Of a DNA stretch of 64,000 nt, positions 36,367 to 45,837 are shown one piece after another; positions within the stretch are counted from its first letter, which is position 1; each line of letters begins with the position of its first letter. The translations under genes and the position numbers were made by a program. The notes beneath the pieces are model-generated. The model had not been told where the DNA came from. It saw nothing but the letters and a program-made list of their open reading frames with translations, and did no database searches. Source of the stretch: Vanrija pseudolonga (Eukaryota; Basidiomycota; Tremellomycetes; Trichosporonales; Trichosporonaceae); contig NC_085854.1 in assembly GCF_020906515.1 (NCBI RefSeq), forward strand, positions 1,550,001-1,614,000, read 5' to 3'.

Positions 36367-38064
36367 ATGTCATCAAGCCACACCTTGCATTCGGACGAAG
36401 AGGAGTTCATGCTCTTTATCGACTCTCATGCCTACATGGACGAGACAATGGCGGAGGAATGCCTAGAACTCCGCATCGCGATCAACGAGTTCTGGACATT
36501 CTACAGGAGGATCAACACGCATCTTCCCAACAACATGTGGGAGATTCCCCACTCCACAGACCTCGCCAACGCCATTGAGGCGTATTTCAACACTCGGCTT
36601 CAATATGGGCCAGAGGAGAAGGCATCAACCGTCCGACGCTGGGCACTTTGCGTACTCTGCCTGGCAGAGTATCACATTCTGGGAGGCGACCCCGAGACCA
36701 ATGGCGTGCGCGCTGCGTTTGACGGTGTTACTCCCAGCGGAGAGGACTCGCTCGGTCAACTCATCGTAAAGCAGGTTGTGCCGATCATAATCCGCCGCCA
36801 TCGCCTTCCAGACCGCCCGGAGCGACTTGAATTCTACGGACCATCAGAAGCCACGCTCGTTGTCCGGCATCTCGAGAGTGAGGTGTTGGCCAATCCCAAG
36901 GACGCCGTTGAGCTTCTTCAGATGAAGGCGTTGAATCAGCTCTGTTTGTCTGTCGGCCCCAGGACCTGCTCTCTGCTTGAGAGCTCATACGCGTTCATGC
37001 GTTGCGGCAATACGCGGAAGTTTCTGAGCCACGGGTGCCTAACCATTCATCAAGACCCCCGGAACTACTACACGGTTGAAGTCAACGTGGAGCATCTCAA
37101 ACTCTACGACGGTACGGTCGACACCTCAGTCAACTTCAGCCCTCGCATCCCCCCTGTGACTAAGCCTGGAAACCTCCTGTTGGAGTTCGCATCGAGCCTG
37201 ATTCCACTGGCGATTCACCGCAAATCCCTGTACACCGTTCGCAAAGGCACCAAACACTTCTTCCACACACTGGAAGACTTCCGCGACGCAACGGACAAGA
37301 CCTTCTACCTCAGCGAACCGCACTTCCCATTCTTTCGAGAAGTCGACGAGCATGGCCAGCTTTCAAATGAGGCTCTCTCGTACGATACGGCGGCCAAGCA
37401 CACAGAGATAACGGCACTCTGCATCAATCTGCCGGCTTCAAAGCTCAAGAACTACCGCACATACGTCGGCGACCTCGCTGATTCTGTCTGGGGTAGCAAG
37501 ACCCAATATCTTGTCATCAACCTCGGAACCCCTGGCGATGCTGGCCCGGCTTCGACTTCGATCGCGGACATTCCCGTTGCCGCAGCAGTTCTAGAGGAGT
37601 ACGACTTGTTGCCCAAGGACACCCACGAGAAGATCATGTGTCGCCTCGGCATGCTCCATAAAAACGATTCGCCAGCCGTGTCCGCCGTGAGCAGAATACA
37701 TCTGGGGACGAAGCGTCGTTCTGCGTATACGAAGATGAGTGATACGGGGAACCGTTCTGCCCTCCAGCGGATCCACGAGTTTCGCCAGGTTGGTACCATC
37801 GATGAACACAATGACAGCCAGACTGTTGTGGGGTGCCTCCGAGAAGCCCCGCCTTTCCTTGTCGCTACTGGCAGCCACGGCTACAAGACACTCGACTCGG
37901 AAATCAATGCCCTCTGGCCCCGCGGTCGCCCCCCCACGACGGATCCTCTTGCTTCTTTCTGGCCCTCCTCCAAACCCGACGACAGCGCCGATAGCATCGG
38001 CGCGATGCGCTTCGAGTACATGAAGAAGCAGCTCGCTTATCTCCAGAGCGCCGACCCTCGCTAA
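36367..38064 (+). CDS. Orphan protein of unknown function, 565 aa, intronless
   Basis: A single open frame of 566 codons, unlike most neighbours, which have introns. I do not recognise a family. It opens with an acidic segment (HSDEEEFMLFIDSHAYMDET) and AEECLELRIAINEFWTFYRR, has mixed globular composition throughout, no signal peptide or membrane helix, and a Pro/Ser/Asp-rich segment near the end (GRPPTTDPLASFWPSSKPDD). Codon use is less GC3-biased than in housekeeping genes of the window, consistent with low expression or a younger gene. It lies in a sparse region between two copies of a direct repeat about 3.2 kb apart. A lineage-specific gene, or a domesticated mobile-element gene, are both possible; nothing decides. 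Confidence 0.75.
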   Translation: MSSSHTLHSDEEEFMLFIDSHAYMDETMAEECLELRIAINEFWTFYRRINTHLPNNMWEIPHSTDLANAIEAYFNTRLQYGPEEKASTVRRWALCVLCLAEYHILGGDPETNGVRAAFDGVTPSGEDSLGQLIVKQVVPIIIRRHRLPDRPERLEFYGPSEATLVVRHLESEVLANPKDAVELLQMKALNQLCLSVGPRTCSLLESSYAFMRCGNTRKFLSHGCLTIHQDPRNYYTVEVNVEHLKLYDGTVDTSVNFSPRIPPVTKPGNLLLEFASSLIPLAIHRKSLYTVRKGTKHFFHTLEDFRDATDKTFYLSEPHFPFFREVDEHGQLSNEALSYDTAAKHTEITALCINLPASKLKNYRTYVGDLADSVWGSKTQYLVINLGTPGDAGPASTSIADIPVAAAVLEEYDLLPKDTHEKIMCRLGMLHKNDSPAVSAVSRIHLGTKRRSAYTKMSDTGNRSALQRIHEFRQVGTIDEHNDSQTVVGCLREAPPFLVATGSHGYKTLDSEINALWPRGRPPTTDPLASFWPSSKPDDSADSIGAMRFEYMKKQLAYLQSADPR

Positions 38065-38322
38065 GCTCGACCGCTTCCCTCTCTGGAGGTCTGGTACGGG
38101 GGCTGATAGCCCACAGTGCATCGTTCACCGCATCGAGTTGTAATTAGCTGTAGATACATGACATAGATACGTAGCACGTACGTGTCCATAAATTCCGCAA
38201 TTCATGTTACTATTTAGCGTTTGAGCGTAGCAGAGATGCATGGCTCCAATCGCACTGATCGCGTGGCCTTGGAGTGGTCGCCGGTCGCCGGCCGTCGATG
38301 ACCTCGCCATTCCGCCACCAGC

Positions 38323-38364
38323 TCATGTTGCGGAATCAAAATCCGACGCGACTGGCTTTGGACG
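38323..38364. repeat. Direct repeat, copy 2
   Basis: Partner of 35130-35170. This copy runs directly into the MluI box pair, so it is probably the older, functional promoter copy. Confidence 0.7.
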
Positions 38365-38374
38365 CGTCACGCGT
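38362..38374. promoter_or_regulatory. Pair of MluI cell-cycle boxes (ACGCGT twice)
   Basis: ACGCGT at 38362-38367 and again at 38369-38374, 60-72 bp before the ATG of the LRR gene. Closely spaced MluI boxes at this distance are the normal architecture of MBF-driven G1/S genes in fungi; binding here is inferred. Confidence 0.6.
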
Positions 38375-38433
38375 CAACATGAGCCTTTTGATGACGCTTT
38401 CCTCTTCCACAACAACTCTGAAACCCCTGCTGC

Positions 38434-40744
38434 ATGGGCGACTTTATCAAGAGCGGTATCGGCGGCGAGGTGACCGATAGGGCATTGGCGTGAGTGGACG
38501 CGCCGTGAACTCAACTGACGCCAGCTCGATCGGGTCGTCCAAGCCGCTCTGGCGCCTGCTCCCGCTCCCACTGTCGCAGGTGAACGCGCAGGCGGCGACG
38601 AAAGCGACGTCGACGTACGGCCGCGCCAACAGCCTGCAGTCATGCTGTTTGACAGTCATATCGCGCGGGTTCGACGAGTACGACCCGGGCCTGCTCGCCC
38701 GGCTGCCGCCCCGGCTCGTGCAGCGCGTCATGGCCCGCGTCGCCTCTGATCGTGGGTACCGCGCCGACTCGGCCGTGTCCGAGCGCCGGCCGGACGAGGC
38801 GACGATCTGGGCGTTCGGCGCGCTCGCGGACCCGGAGGGCGCGCGCGACGCGGCGCCGAGCCACACGCTCGCCCTCCCGCCGCTCTACTCGCTCCTCCAG
38901 ATGCCGCGCAACGAGCTGCTCGTCGGCGACGAGGACTACCCGCTCACGGCCGTGCCCAAGCTCTACGCCTCGCTCCACCCCCAGCCAAGCGTTCGATTCC
39001 TCACGACGCTGACCCTCACGGGCATGGACGGCATTGTCAACGATGCGACAGTCCAGAGCCTCAAGTGGCTCACGCACCTCACCGTGCTGTGGATGCGGGG
39101 CTGCACGCGAGTCACGGACGAGGGGATCAAGCAGTTGACTTGGTCGCTCGTGCTGCCTGGCGTCGGGGACGAGAGTGAGGGCAGGGGCTTGTGGCGCCTG
39201 CGTGCGTGGTACCTGCCTGGGTGTACTGGCGTATCGGACCGCGCCATGGCGAGCTTTGCCAAGTGGCCAGGGCTGTCATTGCTAGGTGGGTGCGAGCAAG
39301 GGGACTTTGGCTGACGGCAGATGTGCGGAATACGTCAGTAACAGAGGAAATCGGCAGCGACATATTCAACCGCCAGAACCAGGGCGTGTTTGGCGGGCTC
39401 CAGCCGGACATGTCGAACTGTACCGACGGCTTACGGGGGCTGTTCACCACCGAGCCGCCAGATACCGTGGTCTCCAAGCTCGCACGCACGCTGCTCAAGC
39501 CTGACCTACCGGATGCCGGCCATGGAAAGCGCCACCTAGCTCTGCACCTCATCCCCACAGTCCAGTTTCCCGAGCAGAGGTGGTTGCACAACCCGTCCGA
39601 GGAGCGACCCCAGATCAAGGCGTTCTCAAGTACGAGCGCATACCGTGGCGACGGCGTCGGTATGGTGTACGGCAAAGGCGCGAGTCTGATCGCCGACGAG
39701 GAGAGGGACTACCGCGCGCGCGTCAGGACGGCATTCGAGCTTCAGGCCAAGGACGACGAGGACGACCGCAAGGCAGCCGCGGGCGAGGCTTACATCCCGT
39801 GGCAGATCCAGGAGGCGATCGACAGAGAATTGTTCTGGCACCAGCACAAGGTGGACGAGAAGGCGAGGAAGAAGAAACTGAAGGAGGACATCAAGGCGGG
39901 GCGCACCGGGCCAGAGTATAAGAGCCATAGCCTCGCCGGCGGGGTCTTTTACGAAGACGACGGCGCGGACGCCCGGTCGCGCAGCTTCGTCGCGGGCGGC
40001 AAGCGGCGTGCTCCTGCCGCCAAGGAGGAGGATGTAGACGACGGGACGGGCGAGGACAGCCTGATGCTCGTGCGCATGGTCCACCCGCAGTGGGCGCGGC
40101 TGGCCCACACGTCGGCGCGCGACGGGCCGGCGTTCGCCATGGGCAACGTCAAGCTCGCGGCGCGCAAGGCCAAGGTCGCGGTGGACCTGTCGCTCGGCAT
40201 CGAGCTGCCGAGTTCGCAGCCGAGCCAGAGCCAGCGGTGGGCTCCGTCGCAGGCGAGCTCGAGCCCTATGCGTTCGTCCCCGCCCCCCGAGACCGCGCCG
40301 ACTCCGCGAACACATAACCCTTTCAAGGCGAAGGCAGCGGTCGCCAACGCCTTGGGTGTGCGCCCGCTGCGTGCTACGCTGTCTGGCGGTGTCGCGGCCG
40401 ACGAGGTCAAGCGCGAGCCTGGGGTCGCAGTGAGGCGCGACCCGCTCGCCGATATCAAGCTGCCTCCAAGGTCCACGCCGAGTGTGAAGGCCGAGCCGAC
40501 AAGTCCAGCGAGGGCCAAGCCAGCGGCTACCAAGCCATTACCCAAATCGATCACGACGCCATTACCGAAGCCAACAGCAAAGCCGGCCCCGAAGACCGCA
40601 CCAAAGCCAGCCCCAACCAAGGCCCCCAAACCCGACATCCGCAGCTTCTTCGCGGCCAAGCCTGCCCCTGCTCCCCCCACCACAACACCTGCCAAACGCG
40701 CATCCTCGTCCGTAGTAGACCCGCGCGCACCCAAGCGCTCATAA
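38434..40744 (+). CDS. Leucine-rich-repeat (AMN1/F-box-LRR type) protein with C-terminal PIP-like motif, 746 aa
   Basis: Exons 38434-38489, 38525-39285, 39321-40744; both introns are 35 nt. The N-terminal third contains LARLPPRLVQRVMARVA, resembling a short F-box-like helix, then cysteine-type LRRs: LTHLTVLWMRGCTRVTDEGI, RLRAWYLPGCTGVSDRAM, LSLLDVRNTSVTEE. The middle has a charged helical stretch (WHQHKVDEKARKKKLKEDI). The last 200 residues are disordered, Lys/Pro/Ala-rich, and carry KPDIRSFF (residues 709-716), which matches the PCNA-binding PIP box except that Lys replaces the leading Gln. With two MluI boxes in its promoter, a role at replication forks, for example as a substrate adaptor, is a reasonable guess, not shown. 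No named orthologue is recognised. Confidence 0.85.
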
Positions 40745-41452
40745 CACAGTTTCACTGTTGCATGTACTACAAATGTCCTGTACCCGAGTCAAAGCCCCCC
40801 AATGTACGCTGCCGCCAACGACGACAGCGTATGAGGGGGCTTCCGGCTTATAGTCAAAGTCAGGCCGATGCGCGCCACACACGCCGAAGCGCGGGCGCCG
40901 GTTCGTCTGTCCCCCGACCGGGTACCGCGCGCTATGAGGAAGCTGGCAGGGGCTGGGTGACGAGCACCCAGCGGGTCGGGGGGGAGTGGGTGGGTGGGTG
41001 GGTGTGAGGGGTGGAAGGAGGGGGAGGGGGAGGGGTTGGAGGGGAGCTGGAGCAGGTCAGTGGTCGTGCGGCCTCGTCGCCGGCGTGATGGATCGCGCTG
41101 CATGCAGAGTCGAGGTGAAGGAGACGAGTGAGCAAGTGAGGAGTGCAAAGTCAACTCTTGGCTCAACTTTTGCCTATGCACCCTGCCTGGCGTCGCTCGC
41201 CCCCACCCCGCACCCTGCCACGGCGGCATTCCGGGATTACCGCCCCACCCTGGCGCACCTCCACCCATCCACCCCGCATCCAGACGCCGCCCGCCGTCTC
41301 TGTTGTTCCTCCCAGATCTCCTCCGCCACAGACGCGACGACCGTGCAGTGGCGCGCGCGTGAGCAAGCAGCAAGCAAGCTAATGAGGCAGGAGGTCCAGC
41401 AACTTGACACTTGACATTGTCCACTACCTCTCGACGTCGCCGACTGCTCGCA
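40745..41452. other. Intergenic promoter region of the G-gamma gene, with a G-rich tract
   Basis: 708 bp without a gene. At about 40976-41052 the plus strand is very G-rich (GGGT repeated, then GGGGG-A blocks), giving many possible four-run combinations for a G-quadruplex. The remainder is C-rich promoter sequence. Confidence 0.55.
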
Positions 41453-41895
41453 ATGCCAGCCCAGCAGCACCTCACCCCCGCGCCGATGGCCTCCCGGCGG
41501 CCCAAGAACAGCATGGCCGAGCTCCGCCTCCGCCGGCTCGTCGAGCACAACCAGCGCTTGAGGGAGGATCTGGCGCGCCCGCGTATCCGCGTGTCCGAGG
41601 CTAGCATGTCGTGAGTGTCGGCGGTGCAGAGCGAGGCGAGACGAGGTGCGCGACGTGCCCATCGCACACACGCACGCTTGAGCGCGCCGACATTGCCTGG
41701 CCTGGCCCCGCCCACCACCCAACCCCACTCACACCCCAGCCTCATCCACTTCTGCACGTCCACGTCCGACCCCCTCCTCCCGTCCGTGTGGGGTGAGCAC
41801 AAGAAGGGCGAGGACCCGTACGCCGCCCCCGAGGAGTCGTGCTGTTCCGGTGGGTTCAGTGTCGTTGTGACCCCGCTAACCCGCCAGTCATGTAG
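41453..41895 (+). CDS. Heterotrimeric G-protein gamma subunit, 91 aa
   Basis: Partner of G-beta in pheromone or nutrient signalling (Ste18/Gpg type). Exons 41453-41610, 41740-41849 and 41888-41895; introns 129 and 38 nt. The helical part is [20 protein letters not shown]; the family block [10 protein letters not shown] follows; the protein ends ESCCSVM. The last four residues form a CaaX box (CSVM; terminal Met favours farnesylation) with a neighbouring Cys that can be palmitoylated, as in yeast Ste18 (CCTLM). The final exon is only 8 nt and codes for part of the Val codon, Met and the stop. Length is normal for a fungal gamma subunit. Confidence 0.92.
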
Positions 41896-42439
41896 CGCTA
41901 CTACTGTCCCGTCCGTCTCGAGTCTACTCTACCTCTATACCCCTACCTACGGCCTACACTGCCGTGCTAATCCTTGGGCTCTTTGTCATGCAACGTGTGG
42001 TGTGTGGGAGCGGGTGGGGAGAGGGCACCCGGGCAGAAGGCTTCTTCGCCCCGCGCCAGACCAAAGGAATCTTACGTCGAGGACAACCACGACGACCACG
42101 ACAACGTCCTTGAGGCATCAAGGAAGGACAAAACCGCTCGCTTCGCCACTGCCCCCACCCCCCGAAAAAGAAATCCCCCGCCCACCCGAGGCCGACGCCA
42201 CACGCCCAGCGTGCGCCACCTATATATCGAGTGGTCTGTGCGCAGTGGGTCGCTGGGTCGTTGGCTAGCGCGCCGAGCGAGGGGCTGGCTGGCGGCTGGA
42301 CAACTGGGCGCCGTGGCACGACCGGAGGTGGTTGGCGCGGCCCTCGCCGCTGAGTCAGTCGCCAGCTCGCTATGAGGCGGAAGCCGCACCCGTGGAGACA
42401 CGACACACAACCATGCAATGACACTACTAGTACTACACC
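41896..42439. other. Convergent intergenic region between the G-gamma gene and PRP18
   Basis: 544 bp of 3' flanks. Reading frames on both strands cross it but have random-looking composition. Nothing else seen. Confidence 0.55.
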
Positions 42440-43704
42440 CTAACCCATCATCAGCGAGAGGCTGTCCGGCGGACGGACAGTCTGCGAGAACGTCAATAGC
42501 CTGTGGGTCGTTGTCAGCTGCTGCCCTACCACCACCTACACCCCCACGCACCTCTTCACAGCCTGGATGTACTTGCGCGACACCTCGTCGTTGAGCACAT
42601 GGGCAATGTTATCCTGCTGGATCTTTTCCCGTGACGAACGCTCGTGGATGCCGACGGACGTCACGCCGATAGGCCACGCAGCGTTGCCGATCGACAGGCG
42701 GAGGTACGCGTCGTTGGCCTTTTGGTACTGGCGCACCTGGGCGTAGTGGATGATTTCGGCGAGATGGCGCACGACGTCTTCGCCGAGTTCGCGACTCCGC
42801 AGCATCTTGAACAGCGGCTTGAGGTTCTGCGCCGACTGCACCTGGTTGGCGGCGGCGAGCTTGCCCTGTGCTGTGCGCTTGACGTCGTCTGGCCGTGCGT
42901 CGAGGTAGTCTTCCCATTCTTTCAGCAGGCCCTGGGGGTGTCAGCGAGGTCTGACGGCGGGGTTTACCTTGAACGCCCAGTAGATCAACGGATGCAGCTT
43001 GTTGAAATCGGTTTTGATAAGACCCAGGTCGAGCGGGCCGTCCTCGAACATCTTCCTCCGCTTATCGTCGTCCTTGCCGCTAGCCTCGCCCGCGCGCGAC
43101 GTCTCGCCACGCGCCTGGCGCTCCTGCTCACGCAGGTTCATGTCCTCGACGGCGCGCTTAAAGTCGTTTTGCCGCCCCGTGTTGCGGTCCTCGAGCATCT
43201 CGAGCGCGCGAAGACGCAGCCGCCGGTCCTTGTCCGTCTCGCCGAATAGCCGGATCGGCTGGCCCTTGGCACGCAGTCGTCGGATACACTCCTCGGCAGA
43301 GATGTTGAAGCGCTCCGACGCGCCGCCTTCGGGCGCTGGCGAGCCAGTGTCTGGTGTGTTGGCGCCGGATGCCGCGAGTTTTCCGAGAGCAGCGTTGCGA
43401 GCCGTCTCGGCCTGAGGTCAGCAAGATGCCGTCGTAGTCCACAACCCACCTCCTTCCTCATCTTTGCCGCACGCGACGACTCGGCCTCGGCCTTGCGCTG
43501 CTTCTCCTCTTCGCGCTTGCGCGCGGCGGCCTCCTCGCGCTCGCGCTCGACATCGCCTCGTCGCTGGTATTTGCTGCTTGGGGCGTCGGCCTTGGAGTCA
43601 AAGTCGTCAGCCTTGCGCTTGTTGATCTCTGCGAGGAGGCCCTGCATGGTGGAGTGGGGTGTGGCAAAAGAGTTGTCGACAATGGTTGTTGTTGGCTGCG
43701 ACAT
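42440..43704 (-). CDS. PRP18: Pre-mRNA splicing factor Prp18, 379 aa
   Basis: Second-step spliceosome factor that acts with Slu7 in 3' splice-site choice. Exons on the minus strand: 43704-43450, 43411-42968, 42931-42552, 42500-42440; introns 38, 36 and 51 nt. The N terminus has a charged coiled coil (REREEAAARKREEEKQRK) and the splicing-factor motif ISAEECIRRLRAKGQPIRLF shared with Prp4. The C-terminal Prp18 domain includes DLGLIKTDFNKLHPLIYWAF, RHLAEIIHYAQVRQYQKAND, LRLSIGNAAWPIGVTSVGIH and DEVSRKYIQAVKR. Length agrees with the family. It is head to head with MMS2, sharing a 199-bp promoter. Confidence 0.96.
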
Positions 43705-43903
43705 TAATGTGGAGAAGATGTGGGATTATGTAATCGTGACGGTGGGCGGCGTCACACTGCGCCATCTGAATCGTCGTCACTGCAACCAGTTCGATCATCA
43801 TTCAACACGACTAGCATTGTTCACGTACCCATCGCAGTCATCGCACTTGTAGGCGGCACCCACGACTCTCTACACCCCCCCGTAACCTCTCTTAGAAACT
43901 ACA

Positions 43904-44697
43904 ATGGCAAAGGGTGAGCCGGGGTAGCCATGAGGGTGCGGCGCGGTCAACGCCGCCGATTCCAGTGCACCGGATAACGGCGGCGCCGGCGTCGGCCTTG
44001 GCACGACCCCTTCAACAACCGCCGCAGCCCGCTGACCACAACAGTGCCGAGGAGCTTCCGTCTCCTCGAGGAGCTTGAGAAGGGCGAGAAGGGCCTCGGT
44101 GACGGCAGCTGCAGCTATGGTCTCAAGGTGAGTGTGGTCGTGTGTGCCGAGGACGGCGTCTGACCCAACCCACAGGACAGCGACGACCTCGCCATGTACG
44201 AGTGGAACGGCACCATCCTCGGCCCCCCTCACTCTGCCTTTGAGAACCGCATCTTCAGCCTCAGCATCTACTGCGGTGACAAGTACCCTGGTAAGCGACG
44301 CGCGTTGAGGCTCTCACTGACACGCCTAGATCTCCCTCCCATTGTCAAGTTTGAGAGCAGGATCAACCTTCCTTGCGTTGACCAGCGTGGCCTGGTGGGT
44401 TGTTGCGCGCGTGACCGGGCCGGGCGGCTTGGGCCTTGGGCACTGACTTTGGGCATTGACTGACTTGCCCCCAGGTCGACCTGTCGCGCGTGCACGCCAT
44501 CTCGCAGTGGAGGCGCGACTTTAGCCTCGAGAATGTGCTCGTCGAGCTGAGGAGGTGAGTTGAAGTTTGATGGGCCGGCTAGCTCACACCGCAGGGAGAT
44601 GGCTGCCCCCGCCAACCGCAAGACGCCTCAGCCTGCCGAGGGCTCCGAGTTTCCTCCGCTCGACCTCGTCGCGCTCGCCAAGCAGCGCAAGGCTTAG
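43904..44697 (+). CDS. MMS2: Ubiquitin E2 variant Mms2/Uev1, 151 aa
   Basis: Inactive E2-like partner of Ubc13; the pair builds Lys63-linked ubiquitin chains, for example on PCNA in DNA damage tolerance. Six exons: 43904-43913 (10 nt), 44045-44127, 44176-44290, 44330-44394, 44475-44554, 44595-44697; introns 131, 48, 39, 80 and 40 nt. Sequence blocks [36 protein letters not shown] and [20 protein letters not shown] are diagnostic. As in all UEVs the HPN-plus-Cys active site of true E2 enzymes is absent ([17 protein letters not shown] follows instead). Length is a few residues over yeast Mms2. Confidence 0.96.
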
Positions 44698-45837
44698 TCG
44701 TGCGACTCGCAGGTGCTTCATGTCGTATACCTTTTCACCGTTTGTTCAGCAGGCCAGCAGGGCTCCCATGCAGTCACATATCACGCGACGCCGACGGACG
44801 CGACGCGACGGGCCGAGCCGGTTCGGATGGGCTACTGACTTTGCTGAGCACGCGAGCTAGCGTGTTTCGCCGCGCGAGCGCGTGATCACACGATCCTTGG
44901 CCATTGGGGTACCTGTCGACCGTGTGCGCCGTCTGCTGCGCAGCCGTGTGTGTGGGACCTGGGTTGCATTGATACAGGTAAACAGGCGCACTGATCGTTT
45001 GCCAGCGGGCAACAACAGGCCAGGGGACGATTGGCGGTGATCCTCATTGACAACGGCGTCCTCGAGGACACGACGAGGTGTGGCTTCTCGATCCGCGGCG
45101 GCGTGCAGCGCGCGCAGGCGGCTTCGGCATCGAGACGGTATGCGATGCGAGTTGGGCCCGACGGAGCGCCAGCGGCGTGCCAGCCACGGGCGCATCGGCG
45201 GCGCGCGGCGCGCACGGGCCTCGTGCCGCCGAGGAGGGTGGGTGCCTGCTCTGCTCCGTCGCTGCTCGCCACCCGCTGCCCCTGCGCCCAACACGCACCT
45301 TCCTCCCTTCCTCTCTCCCTGACTGCACTGATCACCAGCTAGAAGCGAATGAAACAAGTGTCAATGATCATGACAACTGATCGCGACGACGACAAGGACG
45401 ACGAGGGAAGGTCGACGACGACGACGAGCATCACTGGACCCACCCCGAAAGGACCAAAGGAAGGCCTTGTCACCACAAGTCTTGTTTCAACCACCCTCGA
45501 TACACTCTCCATCTCTTGTCGTCGCTATTGTCCCTCCCTTTTCGACTTTGTGTGGCTTGCCATCTGTGCTGCTACATACCTCCTCCCTCCCCCCTCGGCG
45601 TGTTGCCCACTCTCACACACGCACAGCAAATACAAAACACAATGTCGCCGTTGTCGCACAGCGCTTAAAAAAGCAGGTCAAAGCACGTCTGTGCCAGCAA
45701 CACCTCCCCCCACCCACCTTCTCTCGTCTCTGCTCGACGCTTCTCCCACTCGCCAGGGCACTTTGCACAACCCCCAACACCACCTGCTTCCTTGCTGCTA
45801 TACTTGAACTGGCCGCGCGACAAAAGCACAAACCATC
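44698..45837. other. Intergenic region upstream of the low-complexity protein gene
   Basis: 1.1 kb. It holds a GACGAC-type trinucleotide-rich stretch (45377-45428) and a pyrimidine-rich leader (45480-45610) before the next ATG. No gene recognised. Confidence 0.5.

Larger units (their letters stand above)
38065..38433. other. Intergenic promoter region of the LRR gene
   Basis: 369 bp. It carries copy 2 of the direct repeat and a pair of MluI boxes just before the LRR gene start; both are listed. The first 150 bp are AT-richer and look like the 3' flank of the orphan gene. Confidence 0.6.
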
